This document shows positions 17,534-26,049 of a stretch of DNA of 64,000 bases, one piece after another. The position numbers and the translations under genes were made by a program. Every line of letters begins with the position of its first letter. The first letter of the stretch is position 1. The DNA is taken from positions 372,001 through 436,000 of the forward strand of contig NZ_CP058988.1 in assembly GCF_019278565.1 (NCBI RefSeq). Direction: 5' to 3'. The notes under the pieces are model-generated. The model was not told where the DNA came from. It ran no database searches and was given only the letters and a program-made list of their open reading frames with translations. The DNA is from Cellulophaga sp. HaHa_2_95. Lineage in GTDB: Bacteria; Bacteroidota; Bacteroidia; Flavobacteriales; Flavobacteriaceae.

Positions 17534-18637
17534 ATGACTGATAGTGAGCTAATTTCATTATTAAAATTACAGCGAATTCCTAATATTGGTGATGTCACAG
17601 CCAAAAAATTAATTTCACATTGTGGAAATCCTGATGCTGTTTTTGAAGAAAAAAATCAAAACTTATTAAAAATTGATGGTATTGGCACGCACACTATCAA
17701 GCACTTAAGGGAAAAAATACACCAAGAAAAGGCGGAAGCTGAATTTCTATTTGTAAAAAACGAAAATATTACCCCGATATACTTCCAAGAGAAAAATTAC
17801 CCTAATTATCTAAAACATTGTATTGATAGTCCCATTCTCCTTTTTGAAAAAGGTAAAATAAATTTAGCCGATCGAAAAATCATAGGCATCGTTGGAACAA
17901 GAAACATTACAAGCTATGGCACTTCATTTTGCGAAAAGCTTATAGAAGATTTAGCGCCTCTAAATCCTATAATTGTAAGTGGCTTTGCATATGGTGTAGA
18001 TATTTGTGTTCAAAAAGCCGCTATGAAACATGGCTTACAAACTATTGGCTGTTTAGCACACGGTCTAAATCAAATCTACCCAAAAGTACATGCCAAATAT
18101 ATTCCTGATGTAGAAAAAAATGGTGGCTTTTATACAGAGTTTTGGTCTACAAGTAATCCGGAGCGAGAAAATTTCTTAAAAAGAAACAGAATTGTAGCCG
18201 GTATGAGTGAAGCCACGATCGTTATAGAATCTGCCGAAAAAGGTGGAAGTCTAGTAACCGCAGATATTGCTCACAGTTACAATCGTGATGTATTTGCTGT
18301 CCCTGGTCGTGCAGGTGATAAATATAGTACAGGTTGCAATACGCTTATTAAACAACAAAAAGCACAAATGCTTACCTCAGCAGCAGATCTAATCTATAAT
18401 TTAGGTTGGGAATTAAAAGATAAAAAAGCAACAACGGTTCAAAAACAGTTATTTGTTGATTTGGATGATACAGAACAAGCAATACACCGTTATTTATTAA
18501 AAGAAGGCAAGCAAGTATTAGACCTCATCGCTTTAACCTGCAACATCCCTATTTTCAAAGCCTCTTCTACCCTATTAAACATGGAAATGAAAGGCGTCAT
18601 CCGACCTTTACCAGGTAAACTATTTGAAGCGCTCTAA
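17534..18637 (+). CDS. dprA: DNA processing protein DprA
   Basis: 367 residues: an N-terminal helix-hairpin-helix/SAM region (RIPNIGDVTAKKLI), the central Rossmann-like DprA domain with VGTRNITSYG, SGFAYGVD and GGSLVTADIAHSYNRDVFAVPG, and a C-terminal winged helix (DRT-like, about 310-367). DprA loads RecA on incoming single-stranded DNA during transformation. Full length. Divergent from the HU/SPOR gene, with a 104-nt gap. Presence fits natural competence but does not prove it. Confidence 0.97.
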   Translation: MTDSELISLLKLQRIPNIGDVTAKKLISHCGNPDAVFEEKNQNLLKIDGIGTHTIKHLREKIHQEKAEAEFLFVKNENITPIYFQEKNYPNYLKHCIDSPILLFEKGKINLADRKIIGIVGTRNITSYGTSFCEKLIEDLAPLNPIIVSGFAYGVDICVQKAAMKHGLQTIGCLAHGLNQIYPKVHAKYIPDVEKNGGFYTEFWSTSNPERENFLKRNRIVAGMSEATIVIESAEKGGSLVTADIAHSYNRDVFAVPGRAGDKYSTGCNTLIKQQKAQMLTSAADLIYNLGWELKDKKATTVQKQLFVDLDDTEQAIHRYLLKEGKQVLDLIALTCNIPIFKASSTLLNMEMKGVIRPLPGKLFEAL

Positions 18638-18677
18638 TGACGAATCATCAACAAATATAAATACCACGCATTCACGC

Positions 18678-19241
18678 ATGATATTAGAAGAAATAATAGA
18701 CCAAATACACCCCTTGCAAGAGCCTTCTAGAAAGCAACTAGTCGCTATTTTCGAAGAAGAGACCTATCCTAAATCTCATATTTTAATAAGAGCTCAAAAA
18801 ATAGAGCCTAAACTTTATTTTATGAAAAAAGGAATTGTCCGGGGATATTCAGAATTTGAGACAGGTGATATTACTTTTTGGTTCGGAAAAGAAGGCAACC
18901 CCATCCTTTCTATGAAAAGTTACGTAGAAAACAAAAGAGGATATGAAAATATTGAACTTTTAGAACCAAGTACCGTCTACAGCGCAGATAGCCACACGCT
19001 TAAATTACTATTCAAAAAAGACATTGCTATTGCCAATTGGGGAAGAATTCTGGCAGAACAAGAACTTATCAAAACAGAAGAAAGACTTATATCAAGGCAA
19101 TTGAGAACAGCGACGGAACGCTACCAAGAGCTAATTAGTAATGAGCCAGATTTAATTAAAAGAGTACCCTTAAACCATATAGCTTCTTATTTAGGAATCA
19201 CCCAAGTTAGTCTAAGTAGAATCAGAGCCTCATTAAAATAA
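18678..19241 (+). CDS. Crp/Fnr-family transcriptional regulator
   Basis: I start it at the ATG at 18678 (MILEEIIDQIHPL, 187 residues); an upstream GTG would overlap dprA and adds nothing family-like. An N-terminal cyclic-nucleotide-binding-type barrel (about 10-115, with FMKKGIVRGYSE) is followed by a dimer helix and a helix-turn-helix (LNHIASYLGITQVSLSRIR). The Arg-Ala pair that contacts cAMP phosphate is absent, so the ligand is unknown. It precedes an SMR exporter and an ACT-domain gene on the same strand and may control them. Confidence 0.85.
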   Translation: MILEEIIDQIHPLQEPSRKQLVAIFEEETYPKSHILIRAQKIEPKLYFMKKGIVRGYSEFETGDITFWFGKEGNPILSMKSYVENKRGYENIELLEPSTVYSADSHTLKLLFKKDIAIANWGRILAEQELIKTEERLISRQLRTATERYQELISNEPDLIKRVPLNHIASYLGITQVSLSRIRASLK

Positions 19242-19308
19242 ATCGTTTTTTATCATATGTTAAGTATTAACCCAATCATTCTATCGAATTTTACAAAAAA
19301 TAAATACG

Positions 19309-19635
19309 ATGAATTGGATTTTACTAATCATAGCCGGCCTATTCGAAATAGCTTTTGCCTTCTGTTTAGGAAAAACAAAAGACACTACTGGCGCAGAAAT
19401 GTACTGGTGGTACGTAGGGTTTATAATTTGTGCTACAACTAGCTTCTTATTGCTTATTTATAGCATCCGCAGTTTACCTATAGGAACTGCATATGCAGTC
19501 TGGACAGGAATAGGAGCCGTAGGAACGGTACTTATTGGAATACTTGTATTTAAAGAGCCTGCTAATTTCTGGAGAATATTCTTTATTTCTACCCTAATTA
19601 TCTCTATTGTTGGCCTAAAGGCTGTCGCAAAATAA
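19309..19635 (+). CDS. SMR-family exporter, guanidinium (Gdx/SugE)-like
   Basis: 108 residues with four membrane helices and the essential Glu of helix 1 (GLFEIAFA, Glu about residue 13). The helix-3 segment LPIGTAYAVWTGIGAVGT is the wording typical of SugE/Gdx guanidinium exporters; EmrE-type multidrug pumps usually have IWSGVG here. It acts as an antiparallel dimer in the inner membrane exchanging substrate for protons. No guanidine riboswitch is evident in the 67-nt gap upstream. It is followed 10 nt later by an ACT-domain gene. Confidence 0.9.
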   Translation: MNWILLIIAGLFEIAFAFCLGKTKDTTGAEMYWWYVGFIICATTSFLLLIYSIRSLPIGTAYAVWTGIGAVGTVLIGILVFKEPANFWRIFFISTLIISIVGLKAVAK

Positions 19636-19645
19636 AACTATATAT

Positions 19646-20050
19646 ATGTCAGGTATTAAAAATATTTCAGCACTTGTAAAAGGAATGACTCCCAAATTAA
19701 ATGAAGGTATTTATGTGTTCGTAAGTGTAAAAGATGCAACTGCAATTCCAAGCGCATCTATTTTATGTGAGTTCAAAGAAGCCGAAGGAACCACGATTAT
19801 TATAGACAAAAATAAAGCAGATGCATTAAACCTCAGTTATGAATATGAAGCTGCATGGATTACATTAACTATTCACTCCTCATTAGAAGCGGTAGGATTA
19901 ACTGCACTATTTGCAAATGAATTAGCAAAACACAACATTAGTTGTAATGTGATTGCCGCCTATTATCATGATCATATTTTTGTAGCCGTAAAAGATGCTG
20001 AAAACGCAATGGAAGCACTAACCAATTTGGCACAAAATTATACTGAATAG
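19646..20050 (+). CDS. ACT-domain protein (COG3602-like)
   Basis: 134 residues forming tandem ACT-like halves: an N-terminal segment MSGIKNISALVKGMTPKLNE with the family's K-x-M-x-P-x-L, and a C-terminal half with ALFANELAKHNISCNVIAAY and the conserved YYHDHIFV. Such stand-alone proteins probably sense amino acids or another small ligand; the ligand is unknown. It lies 10 nt after the SMR gene, so the two are co-transcribed. Confidence 0.82.
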   Translation: MSGIKNISALVKGMTPKLNEGIYVFVSVKDATAIPSASILCEFKEAEGTTIIIDKNKADALNLSYEYEAAWITLTIHSSLEAVGLTALFANELAKHNISCNVIAAYYHDHIFVAVKDAENAMEALTNLAQNYTE

Positions 20051-20215
20051 TATACCGTAGGTATAAAAATCACATTCAAAGGTCAATAATTTACAAACCA
20101 AGCAGTCTGTGTTCTAAATACAAGCCTAGCCTGGAGCAGTAAACAATGCTGATCATCGGTAAAATACATGCGAAAATCTGAAATATGGGAGCCTTTCGAA
20201 ATACTACAAAACCAA

Positions 20216-20239
20216 AAAACCGACTCATGAGTCGGTTTT
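20216..20239. terminator. bidirectional terminator between ACT gene and trpS
   Basis: A perfect 24-bp palindrome with A4 and T4 ends around a CCGACTCA/TGAGTCGG stem, placed between convergent genes. Confidence 0.8.
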
Positions 20240-20269
20240 CATATTTTAAGTAACAAAGCGTAAAATATA

Positions 20270-21238
20270 TTAGTACCCTACCTTTTCTCTAACACGGCCT
20301 AACACTTCATTTGCTATTTTACGTGCTTTTTCTGCTCCAATTTCCAATGCTTTATCTATTTCATCGGTATGATTCATGTAATAATCAAACTTCTCACGAG
20401 CCTCACCAAATTTGGCAATAATTACCTCGTACAAGGCTTGTTTTGCATGCCCATATCCATAATTTCCATTTAAGTAATTGGCACGCATTTCTGCAATTTG
20501 CTCTTCACTAGCCAATATCTTATACAGCGCAAACACATTATCCGCATCAGGATCTTTCGGGTCTTCCATAGGTGTACTATCCGTTTGGATTCCCATAATT
20601 TGCTTACGCAACTTTTTATCTGTTTGAAAAAGGTTAATTAAATTTCCCTTACTCTTACTCATTTTAGCACCATCTGTACCTGGTATATACATGGTTTCTT
20701 CTTGAATTTTGCCTTCTGGCAATACAAAAGTTTCTCCCATTTGCGCATGGAAACGAGACGCAACATCGCGCGTCATTTCTATATGCTGTAATTGATCTTT
20801 GCCTACGGGAACAATATTAGCATCATACAACAAAATATCTGCCGCCATTAGCATAGGATATGAAAATAAACCAGCATTCACATCATCTAAACGATCTGCT
20901 TTATCTTTAAAAGAATGTGCCAAGGTTAAACGTTGGTACGGAAAGAAACAGCTTAGATACCATGATAGTTCTGCTGTTTGAGGAATAGCACTTTGTTTGT
21001 AAAATACCGTTTTAGATATATCTAAACCAAAAGCCAGCCAGGTTGCAGCCACTGCATAGGTATTATACCTTAATTCTTCCCCATTTTTTATCTGAGTAAG
21101 AGAATGCATGTCCGCAATAAATAGAAAAGATTCATTTTTTGGATCATTTGCCATTTCAATAGCTGGCATAACTGCTCCTAAAATATTTCCTAAATGTGGA
21201 GTTCCTGTACTTTGTATTCCTGTTAAAATTCGCGCCAT
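20270..21238 (-). CDS. trpS: tryptophanyl-tRNA synthetase
   Basis: 322 residues from the ATG at 21238 (MARILTGIQSTGTPHLGN); a longer frame upstream lacks homology and overlaps the promoter box. The class I motifs are present: the HIGH equivalent in TPHLGN and KMSKS in GAKMSKSKGN (about residue 192). GKDQLQHIEMTRDVA is the usual ATP/Trp-pocket helix. It charges tRNA-Trp. Divergent from plsC. Confidence 0.97.
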   Translation of the reverse strand: MARILTGIQSTGTPHLGNILGAVMPAIEMANDPKNESFLFIADMHSLTQIKNGEELRYNTYAVAATWLAFGLDISKTVFYKQSAIPQTAELSWYLSCFFPYQRLTLAHSFKDKADRLDDVNAGLFSYPMLMAADILLYDANIVPVGKDQLQHIEMTRDVASRFHAQMGETFVLPEGKIQEETMYIPGTDGAKMSKSKGNLINLFQTDKKLRKQIMGIQTDSTPMEDPKDPDADNVFALYKILASEEQIAEMRANYLNGNYGYGHAKQALYEVIIAKFGEAREKFDYYMNHTDEIDKALEIGAEKARKIANEVLGRVREKVGY

Positions 21239-21259
21239 TTCTTGTAAAAAATTATCCTG

Positions 21260-21267
21260 CAAAGATA
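21260..21267 (-). promoter_or_regulatory. -7 promoter box for trpS
   Basis: Read on the minus strand this is a perfect TATCTTTG, 21 nt before the trpS ATG. No good TTG element is seen 17-21 nt upstream. Confidence 0.5.
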
Positions 21268-21296
21268 AAACAAATAGTATAACCTCGTAAAATTGT

Positions 21297-21304
21297 TACT
21301 TTTG
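21297..21304 (+). promoter_or_regulatory. -7 promoter box abutting the plsC start
   Basis: A perfect TACTTTTG ends 5 nt before the plsC ATG, so transcription would begin at or next to the start codon. No clear TTG upstream element is present. Confidence 0.45.
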
Positions 21305-21309
21305 AATTT

Positions 21310-22056
21310 ATGATTTCATTTTCGCAAAAAATAGGAAGTGTACTATACCAAATTTGGTTCTACATTCTAGTAGCAATTCCCATCCTTATCTTTCTACCTA
21401 TATTGGTAGTGTTATCAGCATCAGAAAAGTGGTATCCTCAGTTTTTCTGGGTAGCACGTAATATCTGGGCCAATTTTATTTTATATGGAATGGGTTGTAT
21501 TCCTAAAATAAAACGAGAAGAAAGGCTCGTAAAAGGAAAAAGCTATATGTTGGTAGCTAACCATACGAGTATGTTAGACATCATGATGATGCTTAAGGTT
21601 AGTCCTAATCCTTTTGTGTTTGTAGGTAAAAAAGAATTGGTGAAAATTCCTTTATTTGGATTTTTCTACAAGCGTGTCTGCATTTTGGTAGATCGTGGGG
21701 ACAGCAAGAGTAGAACGGCAGTATATAGAAGGGCACAAAAGCGACTTAATCAAGGATTAAGTATTTGTATATTTCCAGAAGGCGGTGTGCCAGAGGAACA
21801 TATTGTTTTAGATAGTTTTAAGGATGGTGCTTTTAAAATGGCAATTGCACATAGGATTCCGGTAGTGCCAATGACTTTTTATAACAACAAAAGCCGTTTA
21901 CCTTTTACCATCACTAAAGGAAAACCAGGAATGAGTAAAGTTACCGTGCATCATTTTTTTAAAACCGAAAACCTAGACGAAGCCCATAAAGCAAGTTTAC
22001 GAGACGAAGTTAGAACGGTTATTTTAAATGAATTAAATAAAGCTTCTAAAATCTAA
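21310..22056 (+). CDS. plsC: 1-acyl-sn-glycerol-3-phosphate acyltransferase
   Basis: 248 residues: an N-terminal membrane helix (about 12-36), then the acyltransferase domain with NHTSMLD (the H-x4-D motif, about 83-89), a glycerol-phosphate motif VDRGDSKSR, FPEGG (about 155) and a VPMTF segment. It makes phosphatidic acid from lyso-phosphatidate at the inner membrane. Its 3' end overlaps the convergent barrel gene by 11 nt, so transcripts read into each other. Confidence 0.93.
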   Translation: MISFSQKIGSVLYQIWFYILVAIPILIFLPILVVLSASEKWYPQFFWVARNIWANFILYGMGCIPKIKREERLVKGKSYMLVANHTSMLDIMMMLKVSPNPFVFVGKKELVKIPLFGFFYKRVCILVDRGDSKSRTAVYRRAQKRLNQGLSICIFPEGGVPEEHIVLDSFKDGAFKMAIAHRIPVVPMTFYNNKSRLPFTITKGKPGMSKVTVHHFFKTENLDEAHKASLRDEVRTVILNELNKASKI

Positions 22057-23569
22057 AACTCACGCCACTATATACGCCCACGGAGAAAGGTTGAAAATCT
22101 CCCGCAGTATTAGAGAAAGTATTTAGTTGATATTTGAAAACAGGTTCTAGGTTAAAAAGAAGCTTTTGTGTAAGCTTATAATTAAAGCCGAATCCAAAAT
22201 TTGTACTAAAATTAATGTCATTGATATTGTTTGCCTCCCCTACTTCCGTGGTTTGATCTCCTGAATTTAAGAATACATCATTATTCAACAAAAATAAAGA
22301 GCTTACACCTCCGATTACATCAATCCCAAAGCGTTTGTCCAATAAGGCATAGTTTAACTCCAAGGGCACTTCTAAATAGCCAAACTGTTGTGATAAGTCG
22401 CCATTTAAACTAGGAGACTTCGCAGTAGCATCATTTGCTACAAATCCTGCTTTCGAATCAAGATTCAATTCGCTCTGAACCACAATATTTTTTGAAGTTG
22501 TTTTGTAATCTATGTTAGCTATTTGCACCGTTGCAGCACTATTTACAGAAGAACTAAATTCAATTTGATTGGTGTTATACCCATAATCTACTTTATGAAT
22601 CCCAGATCTTACTTTTAATCTTTTTGTTACTTCATAAGCGACAGCTACGCCATAACTTAAATTAACATTACCCGTTTTAGAATTAGAAATAAAAGCGGAA
22701 TGTATTGGAGATCCTTCCCCTAATCCATTAAAATAAACAGGAGCAATACTAGGGCTCACAGACCATTTATTTGCTTTATGTTCTGCTATAAGTACTTCAT
22801 CATCTTCTATTTCATCAAAAATTGATTTCTTCTTTCCTTCCTTTTTATCTAACTGATCCTCTTCCACGTTAACAGCTAGTTCCGTAATATTTCCCTTATT
22901 CTTGAATGCGCTCCCTGAACCATCATTATTTTCAAGTGGTTTATTATTATTATTATGATGAATAGGACCATCAGCCAACCCCTCTAAGCTTTTACTAGCT
23001 GGTTCTGAACCCTTCTTAGTATTTGAAGCTAATTCTGAGGACTGTATGCTAGTAGACGTTGTAGTTTCCCCTTGCTTATTCGCTTCTGTAAATTTTGTAT
23101 TGTAAGTATGTAAAGATGCTGTTTGTGTCTTTGCTGCACTGTTCTCCTTCGTAGCGGCATTGTTTAAGCTATCAATTTCATTAACAACATAAGAAGGTGC
23201 TGTGTTAAAATTATCTTGTTCTTCCGCATCGGCATCAAATTCTTCATCCATATTTACATGCGAAGATTCTACGCTATTTAGGTGTTTAGATTTTTCTATA
23301 GCCTCCTTAGAATGTTCTTGAACAGGATGCTCCACATCTGTAACAGAAGGTTGTGTTTCTATCTCAGTTGAAAACGGATTTATTACATACAGCAAAAATA
23401 ATGATGCCGCAGCAATGCCTCCCAGTTTCCACCACCATACCGGAATTAATTTTCGTGATTTCTTTTGATCAAGAGATGCTTCAATGGCGGTCCAGACTTT
23501 ATCATCAGGAACCTCATCAAAATCTCTGAACTGTTCACGAAACAATTCATCTAAATTCTTTTTACTCAT
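22046..23569 (-). CDS. membrane-anchored outer-membrane-barrel-like protein beside an ECF sigma factor
   Basis: 507 residues with a mixed layout. Residues 1-45 are a charged head (MSKKNLDELFREQFRDFDEV) like the cytosolic part of Bacteroidota anti-sigma-type proteins. One strong membrane helix follows at about 47-63, then a long Ser/Asn/Glu-rich disordered stretch (70-260). A C-terminal set of amphipathic beta strands ends in FSVGVYSGVSFRF, with the terminal Phe typical of outer-membrane barrels. The sigma-factor gene lies 46 nt upstream, so the two are co-transcribed. The head may hold the sigma factor while the rest reaches the envelope; this is inference. Confidence 0.75.
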   Translation of the reverse strand: MSKKNLDELFREQFRDFDEVPDDKVWTAIEASLDQKKSRKLIPVWWWKLGGIAAASLFLLYVINPFSTEIETQPSVTDVEHPVQEHSKEAIEKSKHLNSVESSHVNMDEEFDADAEEQDNFNTAPSYVVNEIDSLNNAATKENSAAKTQTASLHTYNTKFTEANKQGETTTSTSIQSSELASNTKKGSEPASKSLEGLADGPIHHNNNNKPLENNDGSGSAFKNKGNITELAVNVEEDQLDKKEGKKKSIFDEIEDDEVLIAEHKANKWSVSPSIAPVYFNGLGEGSPIHSAFISNSKTGNVNLSYGVAVAYEVTKRLKVRSGIHKVDYGYNTNQIEFSSSVNSAATVQIANIDYKTTSKNIVVQSELNLDSKAGFVANDATAKSPSLNGDLSQQFGYLEVPLELNYALLDKRFGIDVIGGVSSLFLLNNDVFLNSGDQTTEVGEANNINDINFSTNFGFGFNYKLTQKLLFNLEPVFKYQLNTFSNTAGDFQPFSVGVYSGVSFRF

Positions 23570-23615
23570 TTCTTACTTATTATCTTCAAAATTGGCAGAT
23601 GAACGAACAAGACGA

Positions 23616-24152
23616 TTATAGTATAACCTCTCGTTTTATATCTGCTTCTATTTTTTCTTTTAAAATCATCCGAGCTCTCGCTAGGTTAGACTTTGAGGTC
23701 CCTAATGAGGTTCCTAACATTTCACTAATCTCTGCGTGAGAATATCCGTCTAGAACATATAAATTAAAAGTTAGTCTATATTTATTGGGCAATTCTTGTA
23801 TGTATTGCAACAAACTGGCTAAGCTAATTTCAGAAAAGCTAGACGCTTCCACTTCTTCTTCCTCAATATTATCATGCACAAGACTAAGATTAGTCTCTTT
23901 CCTGTATTTCTGAAGGATTGTATTTACCGTAATACGTTTTATCCACCCCTCAAAAGAACCCTTGAATTTAAACTGGCCTATCTTATTATAAATAACCATG
24001 AAACTATCATGCAAATTATCCTCGGCCTCCGTTTTATTGCGAGAATACTTAAGACAAACCCCAAACAACACCCGAGAGTAATCTCGATATAATTGCTCTT
24101 GGGCCTTTCTATTGCCTTTTTTACAGTTGTTAATGAGTTCTTCTAGACTCAA
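23616..24152 (-). CDS. ECF-type RNA polymerase sigma factor
   Basis: 178 residues from a TTG start (MSLEELINNCKKGNRKAQEQ, the standard N-terminus of Bacteroidota ECF factors). Region 2 has DNLHDSFMVIYNKI and FEGWIKRITVNTIL; region 4 has YSHAEISEMLGTSLGTSKSN, the promoter-binding helix-turn-helix. It is followed by the anchored barrel-like protein that may regulate it. A small lipoprotein gene precedes it by 36 nt on the same strand and may belong to the same unit. Confidence 0.94.
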   Translation of the reverse strand: MSLEELINNCKKGNRKAQEQLYRDYSRVLFGVCLKYSRNKTEAEDNLHDSFMVIYNKIGQFKFKGSFEGWIKRITVNTILQKYRKETNLSLVHDNIEEEEVEASSFSEISLASLLQYIQELPNKYRLTFNLYVLDGYSHAEISEMLGTSLGTSKSNLARARMILKEKIEADIKREVIL

Positions 24153-24188
24153 AATTGAGTGATGTGTTTAAGGTTGATAACTTTAATG

Positions 24189-24608
24189 CTATTCGTTCAC
24201 TGGCACTTCTATTTCTAAATACTCTGCTTCACCATTTGCATCTTCTCCTGTGTAAAATTTAAAAAGATAGGTGTCTGGATATAAAACAATAAAATTAAAC
24301 GAAGTTTCTACTTCCTCCAAAACTTCTTTACAATCATCAGAATCACTTAACATTGAGCCAATAGCTGCTACAGTTCTTATGGTAGTATCTTCTTTAACAA
24401 TATCAAAACCTTCAAAAAAAGCACAATCTGATGTTCTCAGATACCTTACTTTAATCTCATAGGTTTCGTTTAAATCAAAAGACTCTGGAATTTCTACACT
24501 TTCTATAGGAAGTGCTACAAAGCGGAAGTTTTCAGTTTCATCTAAGCTACATCCAGTAAAACTTAGTACTGCCAACAACATCATGAAGAGCGCAAACAGA
24601 TTTCTCAT
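24189..24608 (-). CDS. small lipoprotein of unknown function
   Basis: 139 residues with a lipoprotein signal; lipobox FTGC places the Cys at residue 20. The mature part is acidic and beta-rich, with two further Cys (in TSDCAFF and DDCKEV) that could form a disulfide. No known domain recognised. It lies 36 nt upstream of the ECF sigma gene and 85 nt downstream of recA, all on the minus strand. Confidence 0.78.
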   Translation of the reverse strand: MRNLFALFMMLLAVLSFTGCSLDETENFRFVALPIESVEIPESFDLNETYEIKVRYLRTSDCAFFEGFDIVKEDTTIRTVAAIGSMLSDSDDCKEVLEEVETSFNFIVLYPDTYLFKFYTGEDANGEAEYLEIEVPVNE

Positions 24609-24662
24609 ACTTATTTTTTCAATTAGATGTTAGAGCTCGTCAATGGTTGCGTTTAAAAAAGG

Positions 24663-24689
24663 AAAATCCCGATTTTACATCGGGATTTT
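24663..24689 (-). terminator. recA terminator
   Basis: An 11-bp perfect stem (24663-24673 with 24679-24689) with a 5-nt loop sits directly after the recA stop codon. The minus-strand T run is four long, so it works mainly through the GC-containing stem. Confidence 0.8.
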
Positions 24690-24693
24690 TTAT

Positions 24694-25701
24694 TTAGCTT
24701 TTTACAGTTTTTATGGCTTCTCTAATTTTTGCGTCGAGCTCCTCTTGTAATTCAGGATTATCTTGCAGTAAGTTTTTAACTGCATCACGCCCTTGTCCTA
24801 GTTTGGTATCGCCATAACTAAACCAAGAACCGCTTTTCTTAATAATCTCATATTCCACTCCCAAGTCAATTACCTCTCCTACTTTAGAAATACCTTCTCC
24901 ATACATAATATCAAATTCTGTTTGACGGAAAGGCGGAGCCACTTTGTTCTTAACTATTTTTACTCTTGTCTTGTTTCCTTGAACATTACCATCAGTATCT
25001 TTTATTTGAGTAGATCTTCTGATATCTACACGTACAGATGCATAAAATTTCAATGCGTTACCACCAGTAGTTGTTTCAGGATTCCCGAACATAACTCCAA
25101 TTTTTTCACGCAATTGGTTGATAAAGATTACGGTACATTTTGTTTTACTAATAGAACCTGTAAGCTTACGTAATGCTTGTGACATTAAACGCGCATGAAG
25201 ACCCATTTTAGAATCTCCCATTTCACCTTCAATTTCACTTTTAGGCGTCAATGCCGCAACAGAATCTATTACGACAATATCGATAGCACCAGAACGAATT
25301 AAGTTGTCCGCAATTTCCAACCCTTGCTCTCCGTTATCTGGTTGTGAAATAATTAAATTATCAATATCTACACCTAATTTTGCTGCATAAAAACGGTCAA
25401 AAGCATGCTCTGCATCAATAAATGCTGCAATACCACCATTTTTTTGAGCTTCTGCTATAGCGTGTAATGTTAAGGTTGTTTTACCTGATGATTCTGGTCC
25501 GTATATTTCAATAACTCTTCCTCTAGGATATCCTCCAACACCTAAAGCTACATCTAATCCTAATGATCCAGACGGAATAACTTCAACGTCTTGAACCACA
25601 CTATCCCCCATTTTCATAACGGCACCTTTACCGTATGTCTTGTCAAGTTTATCTAGGGTTAGTTTTAATGCCTTTAATTTTGCTTCTTTTTCCGAACTCA
25701 T
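24694..25701 (-). CDS. recA: recombinase RecA
   Basis: 335 residues from the ATG at 25701 ([13 protein letters not shown]); the longer frame upstream runs through the promoter and is not family-like. Walker A is GPESSGKT (68-75) and Walker [13 protein letters not shown]. Loop L1/L2 segments ([38 protein letters not shown]) and the C-terminal domain are intact. RecA polymerises on single-stranded DNA for strand exchange and SOS control. The acidic tail seen in E. coli RecA is short here, ending [10 protein letters not shown]. Confidence 0.98.
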   Translation of the reverse strand: MSSEKEAKLKALKLTLDKLDKTYGKGAVMKMGDSVVQDVEVIPSGSLGLDVALGVGGYPRGRVIEIYGPESSGKTTLTLHAIAEAQKNGGIAAFIDAEHAFDRFYAAKLGVDIDNLIISQPDNGEQGLEIADNLIRSGAIDIVVIDSVAALTPKSEIEGEMGDSKMGLHARLMSQALRKLTGSISKTKCTVIFINQLREKIGVMFGNPETTTGGNALKFYASVRVDIRRSTQIKDTDGNVQGNKTRVKIVKNKVAPPFRQTEFDIMYGEGISKVGEVIDLGVEYEIIKKSGSWFSYGDTKLGQGRDAVKNLLQDNPELQEELDAKIREAIKTVKS

Positions 25702-25721
25702 TTTTTTTGTATTAAGGAAGG

Positions 25722-25752
25722 CTAAATTACCAATTCTTTTCGCATATAACAA
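25722..25752 (-). promoter_or_regulatory. probable recA promoter
   Basis: On the minus strand TTG (25752-25750), a 20-nt spacer and TAATTTAG (25729-25722), one mismatch from TAnnTTTG, lie 21 nt before the recA ATG. No LexA-type palindrome was recognised. Confidence 0.45.
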
Positions 25753-25978
25753 TTTGAGAAGCAACCTTTTTAGAAATCACACACCTTAGCATTAGCGAAC
25801 TCTTTCACAGATCCTATTACTTTATTGTAGTGGGCAGTGATGATCACTACATTTCCAATAAATTTCTATCAAAAAGATTTTTTCAGTGATCTAGTAGTAG
25901 TCTTGAAAATTTTCAAAGCCATTTTAGTTTTTAGCTCTAAGCGCAAAACTTAGCTACAAGAACTTGATGCATAATTCC
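25753..25978. other. intergenic region between recA and trhO
   Basis: About 230 nt of AT-rich DNA between divergent genes. No gene, repeat or RNA element was recognised apart from the two promoters that border it. Confidence 0.5.
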
Positions 25979-26009
25979 TTGGTATAACTTTTCAAAACCT
26001 TTAAATTTG
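25979..26009 (+). promoter_or_regulatory. trhO promoter
   Basis: TTG at 25979-25981, a 20-nt spacer and a perfect TAAATTTG at 26002-26009, 40 nt before the trhO ATG. Confidence 0.65.
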
Positions 26010-26049
26010 CATTCTTTAAATAATCTTTAACTCATAAAATTAGTATAGC

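Noticed and set aside
25702..25764. Longer RecA N-terminus (21 extra residues)
   Set aside because: It has no match to RecA and would run through the likely promoter.
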